From contig NZ_JALGQE010000013.1 of NCBI RefSeq assembly GCF_022810405.1, forward strand, positions 62,001 to 126,000: a DNA stretch of 64,000 nucleotides, read 5' to 3'. A program made the position numbers and the translations under genes. This stretch comes from Rhodococcus sp. ARC_M5. GTDB lineage: Bacteria; Actinomycetota; Actinomycetes; Mycobacteriales; Mycobacteriaceae. This document shows positions 51,027 through 59,590 of this stretch, one piece after another. The notes beneath the pieces are model-generated. The model saw nothing but the letters and a program-made list of their open reading frames with translations. It did no database searches and was not told the DNA's origin. Numbering within the stretch: the first letter of the stretch is position 1; each line of letters begins with the position of its first letter.

Positions 51027-51742
51027 ACACGCTCGTCGTCGAGGAGCTGACGGACCGCGTTGTCGTCACTCTGAATCGCGAGAAGCAGCGCAACGCAATT
51101 GATTCCGAGATGATCGGCGAGTTGCACGAGGTGTGCGGGCTCGTGGAGCAGGATCCGAGAATCGTCATCCTGACCGGCGCGGGCGAGCACTTCGCCGGCG
51201 GTGCCGACATCAATCAGCTGCGCGCCCGCACCCGCGACGACGCATTGCGCGGTATCAACCGAAACCTGTTCGACCGCATCGCCGCACTCCCCCTGCCGAC
51301 GATCGCTGCCGTCCGCGGCTACGCCCTCGGCGGTGGAGCCGAGCTGTCCTACGCCTGCGACATCCGGATCGCGTCGTCGACTGCCGTGTTCGGCAATCCC
51401 GAACCGGGCCTGGGCATCATGGCTGCCGCCGGGGCCAGCTACCGGTTACCGACGCTGATGGGAGTCTCCGTCGCGAAGCAGGTACTTCTCGGTGGCCGGA
51501 CGCTCGACGCACAGGTAGCACTCCGCTCCGGCCTGGTGCTGGACGTCGTCGACGAGCCGTTGGCCGCAGCGCACGCACTGGCGGATCGCATTGCCAAGCA
51601 AGCACCTCTGGCACTGAAGCTGACCAAGAAGATCCTCGATGCACCCGGTTCACACCCGTGGGCCGACGACATCGCGCAGGCCGTTCTGTTCGAGACCGAA
51701 GACAAACAACGCCGCATGACGGCATTTCTGGAGAAGAAATGA
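51023..51742 (+). CDS. paaF: enoyl-CoA hydratase PaaF
   Basis: 239-aa crotonase-fold hydratase: HFAGGADINQL oxyanion loop and ALGGGAELSYACDIRIAS, with catalytic-Glu region FGNPEPGLGIMAAAG. It acts on 2,3-dehydroadipyl-CoA. GTG start overlapping paaJ by 4 bases. Confidence 0.9.
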   Translation: MNTLVVEELTDRVVVTLNREKQRNAIDSEMIGELHEVCGLVEQDPRIVILTGAGEHFAGGADINQLRARTRDDALRGINRNLFDRIAALPLPTIAAVRGYALGGGAELSYACDIRIASSTAVFGNPEPGLGIMAAAGASYRLPTLMGVSVAKQVLLGGRTLDAQVALRSGLVLDVVDEPLAAAHALADRIAKQAPLALKLTKKILDAPGSHPWADDIAQAVLFETEDKQRRMTAFLEKK

Positions 51743-52590
51743 CAGTTCCTACGCACGTGGCCGTCGTCGGTGGCGGCCGCATGGGTGCAGGTATTGCCCA
51801 GGTTTTCGCAGCCCTCGGTTCCACCGTCGTCATCGCCGAAGCAGCCGACCAACAAGCAGCCCTCGGCCGAGTCTCGACCGGACTAGCCCGGGCCCATGAG
51901 CGCGGCAAGCTCAGCGAGGACCCCGCTGCAATTCTTGCTCGGGTCTCCACCGTCGCCGGGCCAGCGGATCTCCCGGCCGACCTCGATCTGATTGTCGAAG
52001 CGGTGCCCGAGATCCCGTCGCTCAAGGTCGAGGTACTGGCTCTCGTCGACAAGATCGCCGAGCCCCAGACCGTCATCGCGTCGAACACGAGCTCTATTTC
52101 CATCGCCGAACTCGCCGCAGCACTCAGTGATCCGAGTCGCTTCATCGGGATGCACTTCTTCAACCCGGTTCCGGCGTCGACTCTCGTCGAGATCGTGCGT
52201 GCGCCGGCCACATCTGCGGATGTGGTGGAGCGGGTGCAGCAATGGGTGTCGCTCCTGGGCAAGACCGAGGTGCTCGTCAACGACTCCCCCGGCTTTGCGA
52301 CCTCCCGGCTCGGCGTCTGCCTCGGGCTCGAAGCCATTCGGATGCTGGAGGAGGGCGTCGCCGACGCCGAATCCATCGATCGCGCCATGGAACTCGGCTA
52401 CAAGCACCCGATGGGTCCGCTGCGTTCCACCGACCTCGTCGGGTTGGACGTCCGGCTCGCGATCGCAGAACACCTGGCGTCGACCCTCGGCGACAGGTTC
52501 ACTCCCCCGCAGTTGTTGCGAGACATGGTTGCTCGCGGCGACATCGGACGCAAGTCCGGTCGCGGCTTTCACGATTGGACGAACACATGA
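51739..52590 (+). CDS. paaH: 3-hydroxyacyl-CoA dehydrogenase PaaH
   Basis: 283-aa NAD-dependent dehydrogenase: VAVVGGGRMGAGIAQVFA Rossmann motif, SNTSSISIAELA, catalytic FIGMHFFNPVP and C-terminal YKHPMGPLRSTDLVGLDV. It oxidises 3-hydroxyadipyl-CoA. The ATGA overlap with paaF fixes the start. Confidence 0.93.
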   Translation: MTVPTHVAVVGGGRMGAGIAQVFAALGSTVVIAEAADQQAALGRVSTGLARAHERGKLSEDPAAILARVSTVAGPADLPADLDLIVEAVPEIPSLKVEVLALVDKIAEPQTVIASNTSSISIAELAAALSDPSRFIGMHFFNPVPASTLVEIVRAPATSADVVERVQQWVSLLGKTEVLVNDSPGFATSRLGVCLGLEAIRMLEEGVADAESIDRAMELGYKHPMGPLRSTDLVGLDVRLAIAEHLASTLGDRFTPPQLLRDMVARGDIGRKSGRGFHDWTNT

Positions 52591-53357
52591 CGGTACGGTT
52601 CGACATCACCGACGGCCTGGCGACCATCACCCTGGCGCGGCCCGAGGCGCACAACGCACTCGACGTCGCGACGAAGCTCGCGTTGGCGGAGGCGGTCCAG
52701 AGCGCCGCTGTACCCGAGGTGCGCGCGGTGCTCATCACCGCAGAGGGCAAGAACTTCTGCGTCGGCCAGGATCTCGGCGAGCACGTCTCCGCACTCGAGG
52801 CCGACCCCGCCACAGCGATGGATACCGTCGGTGAGCACTACAACCCGGTCATCCGAGGGCTCGCAGCGCTCGAGGTGCCGATCGTCGTGGCCATCCCCGG
52901 CGCGTGCGTCGGCGCAGGTCTGGGCATCGCACTCGCTGGAGACATCCGAGTCGCCGGTACCAAGTCCTCGTTCGCGACGGCGTTCACCGGTATCGCCCTG
53001 GCCAGCGACTCTGGATTGAGCTACACGTTGGTCGAGGCACTGGGATCGAGTCGGGCGGCGGGTCTGATGCTGCTCGGCGACAAGGTCACAGCCGCCCAGG
53101 CCCTCGACTGGGGCCTGGTGCATCGCGTCGTCGACGACGCGGACGTTCTCGAAACAGCACGCACACTGGCCACCTCCCTCGCGTCCGGTCCGACCAGGGC
53201 CTACAAGCAGGTCAAGTCGCTGATCGCGCGATCCGGACTGTCCGACGCACTGGACCGCGAGGCGCAGGCACAGACCGCTCTGGGCCAGACCGTCGACCAC
53301 AGAGCCGCCGTCGATGCCTTCCTTGCCAAGAAAAGAGCCTCCTTCGTCGGCATGTGA
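52587..53357 (+). CDS. paaG: 1,2-epoxyphenylacetyl-CoA isomerase PaaG
   Basis: 256-aa crotonase-family isomerase that turns the ring epoxide into oxepin-CoA. NFCVGQDLGEH and GACVGAGLGIALAGDIRVA are present, with the Asp of SDSGLSYTLVEALG in the position expected of isomerases. Its last codon and TGA stop coincide with the left end of a palindromic repeat (53354-53393). Confidence 0.9.
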   Translation: MTVRFDITDGLATITLARPEAHNALDVATKLALAEAVQSAAVPEVRAVLITAEGKNFCVGQDLGEHVSALEADPATAMDTVGEHYNPVIRGLAALEVPIVVAIPGACVGAGLGIALAGDIRVAGTKSSFATAFTGIALASDSGLSYTLVEALGSSRAAGLMLLGDKVTAAQALDWGLVHRVVDDADVLETARTLATSLASGPTRAYKQVKSLIARSGLSDALDREAQAQTALGQTVDHRAAVDAFLAKKRASFVGM

Positions 53358-53393
53358 GCGGAAATTCGACCCCTGCTACGAAGTTTCGCGCAC
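53354..53393. repeat. REP-like palindrome at the paaG stop codon
   Basis: Left arm GTGAGCGGAAATTCG (53354-53368), loop ACCCCTGCTA, right arm CGAAGTTTCGCGCAC (53379-53393). Left arm and loop match the element inside bkdC (20252-20291) closely; the right arm is decayed. The TGA stop of paaG is part of the left arm. Confidence 0.6.
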
Positions 53394-53447
53394 GTGCGGC
53401 GAAGCCGCTCTTGTGCCCGGGGTCACTTCCGGGCATACTGGTTACCA

Positions 53448-53461
53448 ACCGATCATTCGGT
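53448..53461 (+). promoter_or_regulatory. PaaR operator before paaA
   Basis: ACCGATCATTCGGT, 16 bases upstream of the paaA ATG. It shows that paaABCDEK has its own PaaR-controlled promoter despite lying just behind paaG. Confidence 0.65.
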
Positions 53462-53477
53462 AATGAAAGTAGGACTT

Positions 53478-54425
53478 ATGACCACGTCAAACACCCTGTC
53501 CGCCGAGACGCTGCAGGACGGCTTCGACGACACCGTCGCCCGTGAGCAGCGCGTCGAGCCCCGCGACTGGATGCCCGACGGCTATCGCAAGTCGCTCATC
53601 CGCCAGATCGCTCAGCATGCGCACTCCGAGATCATCGGAATGCAGCCGGAGGGCAACTGGCTCACCCGCGCGCCGTCGCTGCGCCGCAAGGCGATCCTGA
53701 TGGCAAAGGTGCAGGACGAAGCCGGCCACGGCCTCTACCTGTACTCCGCCGCGGAGACGCTCGGGGCAGACCGCGCCGACTTGACGGTCAAGCTCATCGA
53801 GGGCAAGCAGAAGTACTCCTCGATCTTCAACTACCCCACCCTGACGTACGCCGACGTGGGTACCATCGGCTGGCTCGTGGACGGTGCGGCGATCTGCAAT
53901 CAGGTTCCCCTGTGCCGCAGCAGCTTCGGGCCGTACGCACGCGCGATGATCCGCGTCTGCAAGGAGGAGTCGTTCCACCAGCGCCAGGGCTACGAACTGC
54001 TCGCGACGATGATGCGCGGCACCGACGAACAGCGCGCCATGGTGCAGGAATCCGTCAACCGCTGGTGGTGGCCGGCACTGATGATGTTCGGCCCGCCGGA
54101 CGACGAGTCCCCCAACACCGAGCAGTCGATGAAGTGGGGCATCAAGCGCCACACCAACGACGAACTGCGCCAACGCTTCGTCGACATGTCGATCCCGCAG
54201 GCGAAGGCACTCGGAGTCACGTTCCCCGACCCGGACCTGAAGTGGAACGAGGAGCGCAAGTCGCACGATTTCGGCGAGCCCGACTGGTCCGAGTTCATGC
54301 AGGTGATCAAGGGCAACGGAGCCTCCAACGTCGAGCGCATTGCGAACCGTCGAGCAGCCCACGACGGCGGAGCCTGGGTCCGCGAGGCCGCGACCGCATT
54401 TGCCGAAAGGAACGCAGCATCATGA
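53478..54425 (+). CDS. paaA: phenylacetyl-CoA 1,2-epoxidase subunit PaaA
   Basis: 315-aa catalytic subunit of the di-iron multicomponent epoxidase. Ferritin-like fold with metal ligands in [14 protein letters not shown] and [13 protein letters not shown] (two ExxH patterns). AGGA precedes the ATG at 53478 by four bases. Begins the paaABCDE(K) operon. Confidence 0.97.
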   Translation: MTTSNTLSAETLQDGFDDTVAREQRVEPRDWMPDGYRKSLIRQIAQHAHSEIIGMQPEGNWLTRAPSLRRKAILMAKVQDEAGHGLYLYSAAETLGADRADLTVKLIEGKQKYSSIFNYPTLTYADVGTIGWLVDGAAICNQVPLCRSSFGPYARAMIRVCKEESFHQRQGYELLATMMRGTDEQRAMVQESVNRWWWPALMMFGPPDDESPNTEQSMKWGIKRHTNDELRQRFVDMSIPQAKALGVTFPDPDLKWNEERKSHDFGEPDWSEFMQVIKGNGASNVERIANRRAAHDGGAWVREAATAFAERNAAS

Positions 54426-54784
54426 GCGAGTTCACCGCAGAGGGCGGCCACGGAGCAGTGCCCACCGAGGGTGTTCCGGTCGAGCCGAAAAGGGAAGCGG
54501 TCAAGGCCGATTGGCCGTTGTACGAGGTGTTCCTACGCGGCAAGCGCGGCCTGAACCACGTGCACGTCGGATCACTCCACGCTGCCGACGACCACATGGC
54601 ACTTCGTCACGCTCGCGACGTCTACACCCGCCGCAACGAAGGCGTCAGCATCTGGGTGGTTCCGTCCAATTCGATCGTCGCGTCGTCGCCGTCGGAGAAG
54701 GATCCGTTCTTCGCACCGAGTGGCGACAAGGTCTACCGCCACCCGACCTTCTACGAGATCCCCGACAACGTCCCCCACATGTGA
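54422..54784 (+). CDS. paaB: phenylacetyl-CoA epoxidase subunit PaaB
   Basis: 120-aa subunit: [26 protein letters not shown] and [21 protein letters not shown] are characteristic. It bridges PaaAC dimers. The ATGA overlap with paaA fixes the start; the N-terminus carries a slightly longer polar extension than the E. coli protein. Confidence 0.95.
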   Translation: MSEFTAEGGHGAVPTEGVPVEPKREAVKADWPLYEVFLRGKRGLNHVHVGSLHAADDHMALRHARDVYTRRNEGVSIWVVPSNSIVASSPSEKDPFFAPSGDKVYRHPTFYEIPDNVPHM

Positions 54785-54812
54785 GACCCATACTTCAAGA
54801 GGACAAGCACTC

Positions 54813-55730
54813 ATGACCGATCACGACAGCGCCTACGAGGGCCTCGTCGACGAGGACTCGCACGGGCAGTGGGCATTCGGGACGAGCTTCGACGATCCGC
54901 TCGCCGGCGTCGATACCACCGTTCCCGACGACGTCGACCTGAAAGCTCTTGCCGCATACTGCCTCATGCTCGGTGACGATGCGCTGATCAGCTCGCAGCG
55001 CCTCGCCGAGTGGAGCACTCGCGCACCGGAGCTCGAAGAAGAAGTGGCGCTGGCCAATGTCGGCCTCGATCTGCTCGGGCAGGCCCGGCTGCTGCTGGCC
55101 CGCGCCGCGAAAGCCGATCCGACGGTGGTGCCGGTCGTTTCGGCTACCTCGCCCGCACCCGCAGAGGATGCTCTCGCGTTCTTCCGCGACGACGCCGACT
55201 TCCGCAACGTTCGGCTCACCGAGCTCGACAACGGTGACTTCGCCAAATCTCAGGTGCGCCTGCTGGTGTTCTCGACGTGGCGGCTCGCTGTCTTCGCTCG
55301 CCTGCAGGAATCCCGCGATCCCGTTCTCGCCGCTGTCGCGAACAAGGGCGTCAAAGAACTGACCTACCACCGTGACTACGCGGCTCGATGGGTCGTCACC
55401 CTCGGTTGCGGAACCGACGAATCGAAGCGACGCGTCCACGAGGCCGTGACGCGCATCTGGCCGTACGTCTCCGAACTGTTCGTCCCGACGGACGAGGAGA
55501 TCGCGCTGGCTGAGGTCGGTGTCGCCGTCGACCCACGCGACGTTCGCGAGGAGTTCGATTCCGTTCTGGCGCAGGTACTGCATGCAGCAGAATTGGATGC
55601 ACCCGAGGGCAAGTCCGTCGGCACCATCGGCGGCCGAGGCGGTCGGCGTGGAATCCACACCGAGGCGTTCGGACCGCTGATCGCCGAGATGCAGGTCGTG
55701 GCGAGGGCCCATCCGGAGGGAGTCTGGTGA
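54813..55730 (+). CDS. paaC: phenylacetyl-CoA epoxidase structural subunit PaaC
   Basis: 305-aa ferritin-like structural partner of PaaA: YCLMLGDDALISSQRLAEW near residue 45, LANVGLDLLGQARLLL, ELTYHRDYAARWVVTLG near 190 and the C-terminal EMQVVARAHPEGVW. It lacks a complete di-iron ligand set as expected. It begins 28 bases after paaB with AGAGGA upstream. Confidence 0.95.
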   Translation: MTDHDSAYEGLVDEDSHGQWAFGTSFDDPLAGVDTTVPDDVDLKALAAYCLMLGDDALISSQRLAEWSTRAPELEEEVALANVGLDLLGQARLLLARAAKADPTVVPVVSATSPAPAEDALAFFRDDADFRNVRLTELDNGDFAKSQVRLLVFSTWRLAVFARLQESRDPVLAAVANKGVKELTYHRDYAARWVVTLGCGTDESKRRVHEAVTRIWPYVSELFVPTDEEIALAEVGVAVDPRDVREEFDSVLAQVLHAAELDAPEGKSVGTIGGRGGRRGIHTEAFGPLIAEMQVVARAHPEGVW

Positions 55731-56233
55731 CCACACTCGAGAAAACCGCACGCGAGATCGCCGCGACCGTCATGGACCCCGAGATGCCACTGCTCACCCT
55801 CGACGATCTCGGCGTCCTGCGCGACGTCGAGGTACGCGAGAACGGCAGTGTGCTCGTCACGATCACTCCGACGTACTCCGGATGCCCCGCGATGGCGACG
55901 ATGCGCGACGATATCGCCCACAAGCTCCAGGATCACGGTTACGCGGATGTCGAGATCGTCACCAGCCTCTCCCCCGCGTGGAGTACCGATTGGATCTCCG
56001 AGGAGGGCCTGCGCAAGCTGCGCGAGACCGGTTACTCCACACCAGGACCGGCTCCCGCTCGCACCTCCGGCCCGGTTCCGTTGACCCTGACCGTGAAGCC
56101 GCGCCGAATCGACTGCCCCCAGTGCGGTTCCGCGAACACCCATCTCACATCCGAATTCGGCGCAACGCTGTGCAAAGCCCAGTACCGGTGCGACGACTGC
56201 CTCGAGCCCTTCGACCACGTGAAGGAAATCTGA
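55727..56233 (+). CDS. paaD: phenylacetyl-CoA epoxidase subunit PaaD
   Basis: 168-aa protein with an N-terminal MIP18/DUF59-type domain (TVMDPEMPLLTLDDLGVLRDV, PTYSGCPAM) and a C-terminal zinc-ribbon-like Cys set (CPQCGSANT ... CKAQYRCDDCLEPF). Thought to mature the metal centres of the epoxidase or reductase. GTG start overlapping paaC by 4 bases. Confidence 0.94.
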   Translation: MTTLEKTAREIAATVMDPEMPLLTLDDLGVLRDVEVRENGSVLVTITPTYSGCPAMATMRDDIAHKLQDHGYADVEIVTSLSPAWSTDWISEEGLRKLRETGYSTPGPAPARTSGPVPLTLTVKPRRIDCPQCGSANTHLTSEFGATLCKAQYRCDDCLEPFDHVKEI

Positions 56234-57327
56234 TGACCGTCACTGCCGAGTCGGAACTGAAGAACCTGCGCAACAAGCCCTTTCACACCCTGACGGTTGC
56301 TGACGTCGAATCCCTCTGCGACGACGCCGTAGCCGTCACGTTCGACGTGCCCGACCACCTCACGGACGAATTCGACTTCCGCCCGGGACAATCCCTGATG
56401 CTCAGCCGCACCGTCGACGGCGTCGAACATCGCCGCTCCTACTCCATCTGCGCTCCGGCCGGTGCGCGTCCCCGCGTCGGTGTCCGTGAGGTGAGCGACG
56501 GTTTGTTCTCCTCGTGGCTGGTCCACGAGGTCAAGGCCGGCGACCGCATCGACGTCCAGGGTCCGACCGGCACCTTTCATGCGGATCCCACCCAGGCCGG
56601 TAGGCACGTCCTGATCGCGGCCGGTTCCGGCATCACACCGATGCTGTCCATCGCTGCCTCCGTTCTTGCCAACCCGGACGCCGAAGTGGTTCTGCTGTAC
56701 GGCAATCGGCGGACCCGGACCGTGATGTTCGCCGAGGAGATCGCGGACCTGAAGGACCAGTACGGTAGCCGGTTCGACGTCATTCACGTCCTGTCCAGGG
56801 AGCCGCGCGAGGTCGAACTGTTCAGCGGAAGACTCGACGCCGAACGACTGCGCGAGATACTCGACACCGTCGTCGCGACACCGGACATCGATCATTTCTG
56901 GCTGTGTGGCCCGTTCGGGATGGTCACCGATGCCCAGCAGGTCCTCGCAGACCTGGGCGTGGCCAAGAGCAGCGTTCACGCCGAGCTGTTCTACGTCGAC
57001 GACGTACCCCCGCCGCAGGAGACGCACCGCGAGCCGGGGATCACCGGGCCCAGCAGTGAGGTCACGATCATCCTCGACGGCCGCGAGGTGAAAGGCGCAC
57101 TGCCTCAGGACGAGTCGATCCTCGATTCGGCAGAGCAGCTGCGCTCGGATCTGCCGTTCGCATGCAAGGGCGGCGTGTGCGGCACGTGCCGCGCGAAGGT
57201 GACCTTCGGCGAGGTCGACATGCGCCGCAACTACGCGCTCGAGGACAACGAGGTCGACGCCGGCTTCGTGCTCACCTGCCAAACCTTCCCCGTCAGCGAC
57301 ACCGTCACCGTCGACTTCGACGCCTGA
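56233..57327 (+). CDS. paaE: phenylacetyl-CoA epoxidase reductase PaaE
   Basis: 364-aa FAD/NADPH reductase with a C-terminal plant-type 2Fe-2S ferredoxin. FAD motif RRSYSICAP, NAD motif IAAGSGITPMLSI, CGPFGM, then Cys ligands in CKGGVCGTCRAKV and LTCQTFP. It passes electrons to PaaA. The start shares one base with the paaD stop (TGATG). Confidence 0.96.
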   Translation: MTVTAESELKNLRNKPFHTLTVADVESLCDDAVAVTFDVPDHLTDEFDFRPGQSLMLSRTVDGVEHRRSYSICAPAGARPRVGVREVSDGLFSSWLVHEVKAGDRIDVQGPTGTFHADPTQAGRHVLIAAGSGITPMLSIAASVLANPDAEVVLLYGNRRTRTVMFAEEIADLKDQYGSRFDVIHVLSREPREVELFSGRLDAERLREILDTVVATPDIDHFWLCGPFGMVTDAQQVLADLGVAKSSVHAELFYVDDVPPPQETHREPGITGPSSEVTIILDGREVKGALPQDESILDSAEQLRSDLPFACKGGVCGTCRAKVTFGEVDMRRNYALEDNEVDAGFVLTCQTFPVSDTVTVDFDA

Positions 57328-57345
57328 GACCACGAGAGAGCAATC

Positions 57346-58653
57346 ATGACCAGCGTCTTGTCCACCCCGACCGACAGCCCCGACATCGAGCACGCCAGCC
57401 GCGACCGGATCTCGACGCTGCAGCTCGAGCGCCTGCGGTGGTCGCTGCAGCACGCCTACGACAACGTGGCGCACTACACGAAGGCGTTCGACGATGCCGG
57501 TGTACATCCCAGCGATCTGAAGGACCTGAGCGATCTGGCGAAGTTCCCCTTCACGTCCAAGCAGGACCTGCGGGCGAACTACCCGTTCGGCATGTTCGCC
57601 GTGCCGCAGAACCAGGTCTCACGCATTCACGCGTCCTCGGGCACCACCGGGCGACCCACCGTCGTCGGCTACACCGCCAAGGACATCGACAACTGGGCCG
57701 ATCTCATCGCCCGCAGCCTTCGCGCGGGTGGCGTCAAGCCCTCCGACAAGGTGCACGTGGCCTACGGATACGGGCTCTTCACCGGCGGCCTCGGTGCCCA
57801 CTACGGCGCAGAACGGCTGGGCTGCACGGTCATTCCGATGTCCGGTGGCATGACCGATCGACAGATCCAACTGATCCAGGACTTCGAGCCCGACGCCATC
57901 CTGGTCACCCCGTCCTACATGTTGACGATCGTCGACGCCATGGTGAAGAAGGGTATCGACCCCGCCTCGACGTCTCTGACGACCGGAGTGTTCGGTGCCG
58001 AGCCGTGGACCGAGGAGATGCGCACCGAAATCGAGAACACTCTGGCGATGGATGCCGTCGACATCTACGGCCTGTCCGAGGTGATGGGACCGGGTGTGGC
58101 GATGGAATGCGTCGAAACCAAGGACGGACTGCACATCTGGGAGGATCATTTCTACCCGGAGATCATCGACCCGGTGACCGGCGAAGTCCTGCCCGACGGC
58201 GAGGAGGGTGAATTGGTGTTCACTTCCCTGACCAAGGAAGCGATGCCGATCGTGCGGTACCGCACCCGGGATCTGACGCGTCTGCTGCCGGGCACGGCCC
58301 GCACGATGCGTCGGATGCAGAAGGTCACCGGCCGTACCGACGACATGATCATCCTGCGCGGCGTCAACCTGTTCCCGACGCAGATCGAGGAGCTCATCCT
58401 GGGTGTCCCCGCGCTCGCACCGCAGTTCCAGTGCGTGCTCGATCGCGCAGGCCGAATGGACAACCTGACGGTGCGGGTGGAGGCCAGACCCGATGTGCCG
58501 TCCGATCAGTACGCCGTTCTGGGCGTGACGCTGCAGAAGCTGGTCAAGAACCGGATCGGTGTGACGGTGAACGTCGACGTACTGCCGCAGGCCGCGTTGG
58601 AGCGTTCGATCGGTAAGGCCCGCAGGCTGATAGACAATCGCCCGGCCGTATGA
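57346..58653 (+). CDS. paaK: phenylacetate-CoA ligase
   Basis: 435-aa AMP-forming ligase: P-loop SSGTTGRPTVVGYT near residue 90, YGYGLFTGGLGAHYGAERLG, YGLSEVMGPGVAMEC, and the hinge TGRTDDMIILRGVNLFPTQIE. It activates phenylacetate to phenylacetyl-CoA, both pathway entry step and formation of the PaaR inducer. 18 bases after paaE. Confidence 0.96.
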   Translation: MTSVLSTPTDSPDIEHASRDRISTLQLERLRWSLQHAYDNVAHYTKAFDDAGVHPSDLKDLSDLAKFPFTSKQDLRANYPFGMFAVPQNQVSRIHASSGTTGRPTVVGYTAKDIDNWADLIARSLRAGGVKPSDKVHVAYGYGLFTGGLGAHYGAERLGCTVIPMSGGMTDRQIQLIQDFEPDAILVTPSYMLTIVDAMVKKGIDPASTSLTTGVFGAEPWTEEMRTEIENTLAMDAVDIYGLSEVMGPGVAMECVETKDGLHIWEDHFYPEIIDPVTGEVLPDGEEGELVFTSLTKEAMPIVRYRTRDLTRLLPGTARTMRRMQKVTGRTDDMIILRGVNLFPTQIEELILGVPALAPQFQCVLDRAGRMDNLTVRVEARPDVPSDQYAVLGVTLQKLVKNRIGVTVNVDVLPQAALERSIGKARRLIDNRPAV

Positions 58654-58654
58654 C

Positions 58655-59560
58655 ATGAGCCCGGTGGCACAGGATTTCGAGCAATGGCGCGAGAACGTCT
58701 CGACGGCGTTCGTGCCGCTCGACGCTGTGTCCACCGGGCAGTCTCCGTTCCAGGGCACCCTGGTGTCGTCGACGTTGGGTTCGCTGCAACTGAGCGAGGT
58801 CGCGGGCCGCGAGGTGGACGTCCGCCGCACACGCGCCACCATCAAGCGCGCCGATCCCGGTCTGATCAAGGTCGGCCTGCAGTTGACCGGCCGCGGCACG
58901 CTGGTACAGAACGACCGAGAGGCCGTGCTGGAGCCGGGCGACTTCGCGGTGTACGACACCAGCGCCCCGTACGATCTTCATTTCGTCGGGGACTTCGAGA
59001 TGTTCGTGGTGATGTTCCCGCGCGACGCGCTGCGCATCGATTCCCGTGAGTTGACGACCGTTGCGGCGCGGCGTATCGAGGGCGATCACGGCGTCGGCGC
59101 GCTTGTTTCGCCGTTTCTGTTCAATTTGCGCCGCAACGCCGCCGACGGAACTCTGCCGTCGACGCCGATGCTGGAGAACGCTGTCCTCGATCTGCTCTGC
59201 GCCGCTCTCGACGACGTAGCTCCCCACGAAGCACCGGGTTCGACACTGTTGATCGAGGCCAAGAGTCTCGTCGAGTCGCAACTGTCCGATCCCACGCTGT
59301 CCACGGCGTCGATCGCTGCGCGACTGCATATTTCGACGCGCTACTTGCAGAAGTTGTTCGAGTCCGACGGCCGCACGGTGGCCGGCTGGATCAGATCACG
59401 ACGACTCGACCGATGCCACCGCGAACTCCGGGATCCACGCTTCACCGCAGACAGTATCGGAACCATCTGTGCGCGTAACGGTTTGATCGATTCCTCGAAC
59501 TTCTCGAAGCTGTTCAAGGAGACGTACGGCGTGTCGCCGCGCGAGTATCGCGTCGGGTGA
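58655..59560 (+). CDS. AraC-family regulator, FeaR-like architecture
   Basis: 301-aa regulator with an N-terminal cupin-type AraC_binding_2 domain (residues 15-180) and C-terminal double HTH (LSTASIAARLHISTRYLQKLFESDGRTVAGWIRSRRL, then DSIGTICARNGLIDSSNFSKLFKETYGVSPREYR). It begins two bases after the paaK stop, so it is read with the paa operon. The layout matches FeaR, activator of aromatic amine oxidation in enterobacteria, and a copper amine oxidase lies nearby. Confidence 0.9.
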   Translation: MSPVAQDFEQWRENVSTAFVPLDAVSTGQSPFQGTLVSSTLGSLQLSEVAGREVDVRRTRATIKRADPGLIKVGLQLTGRGTLVQNDREAVLEPGDFAVYDTSAPYDLHFVGDFEMFVVMFPRDALRIDSRELTTVAARRIEGDHGVGALVSPFLFNLRRNAADGTLPSTPMLENAVLDLLCAALDDVAPHEAPGSTLLIEAKSLVESQLSDPTLSTASIAARLHISTRYLQKLFESDGRTVAGWIRSRRLDRCHRELRDPRFTADSIGTICARNGLIDSSNFSKLFKETYGVSPREYRVG

Positions 59561-59584
59561 GGGCAGAGGTCGCCCTCACCCGAC
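59552..59584. terminator. bidirectional terminator between AraC and GMC genes
   Basis: Perfect 13-base arms GTCGGGTGAGGGC (59552-59564) and GCCCTCACCCGAC (59572-59584) with a 7-base loop; it includes the AraC stop codon and lies between convergent genes. Confidence 0.85.
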
Positions 59585-59590
59585 TACGAG

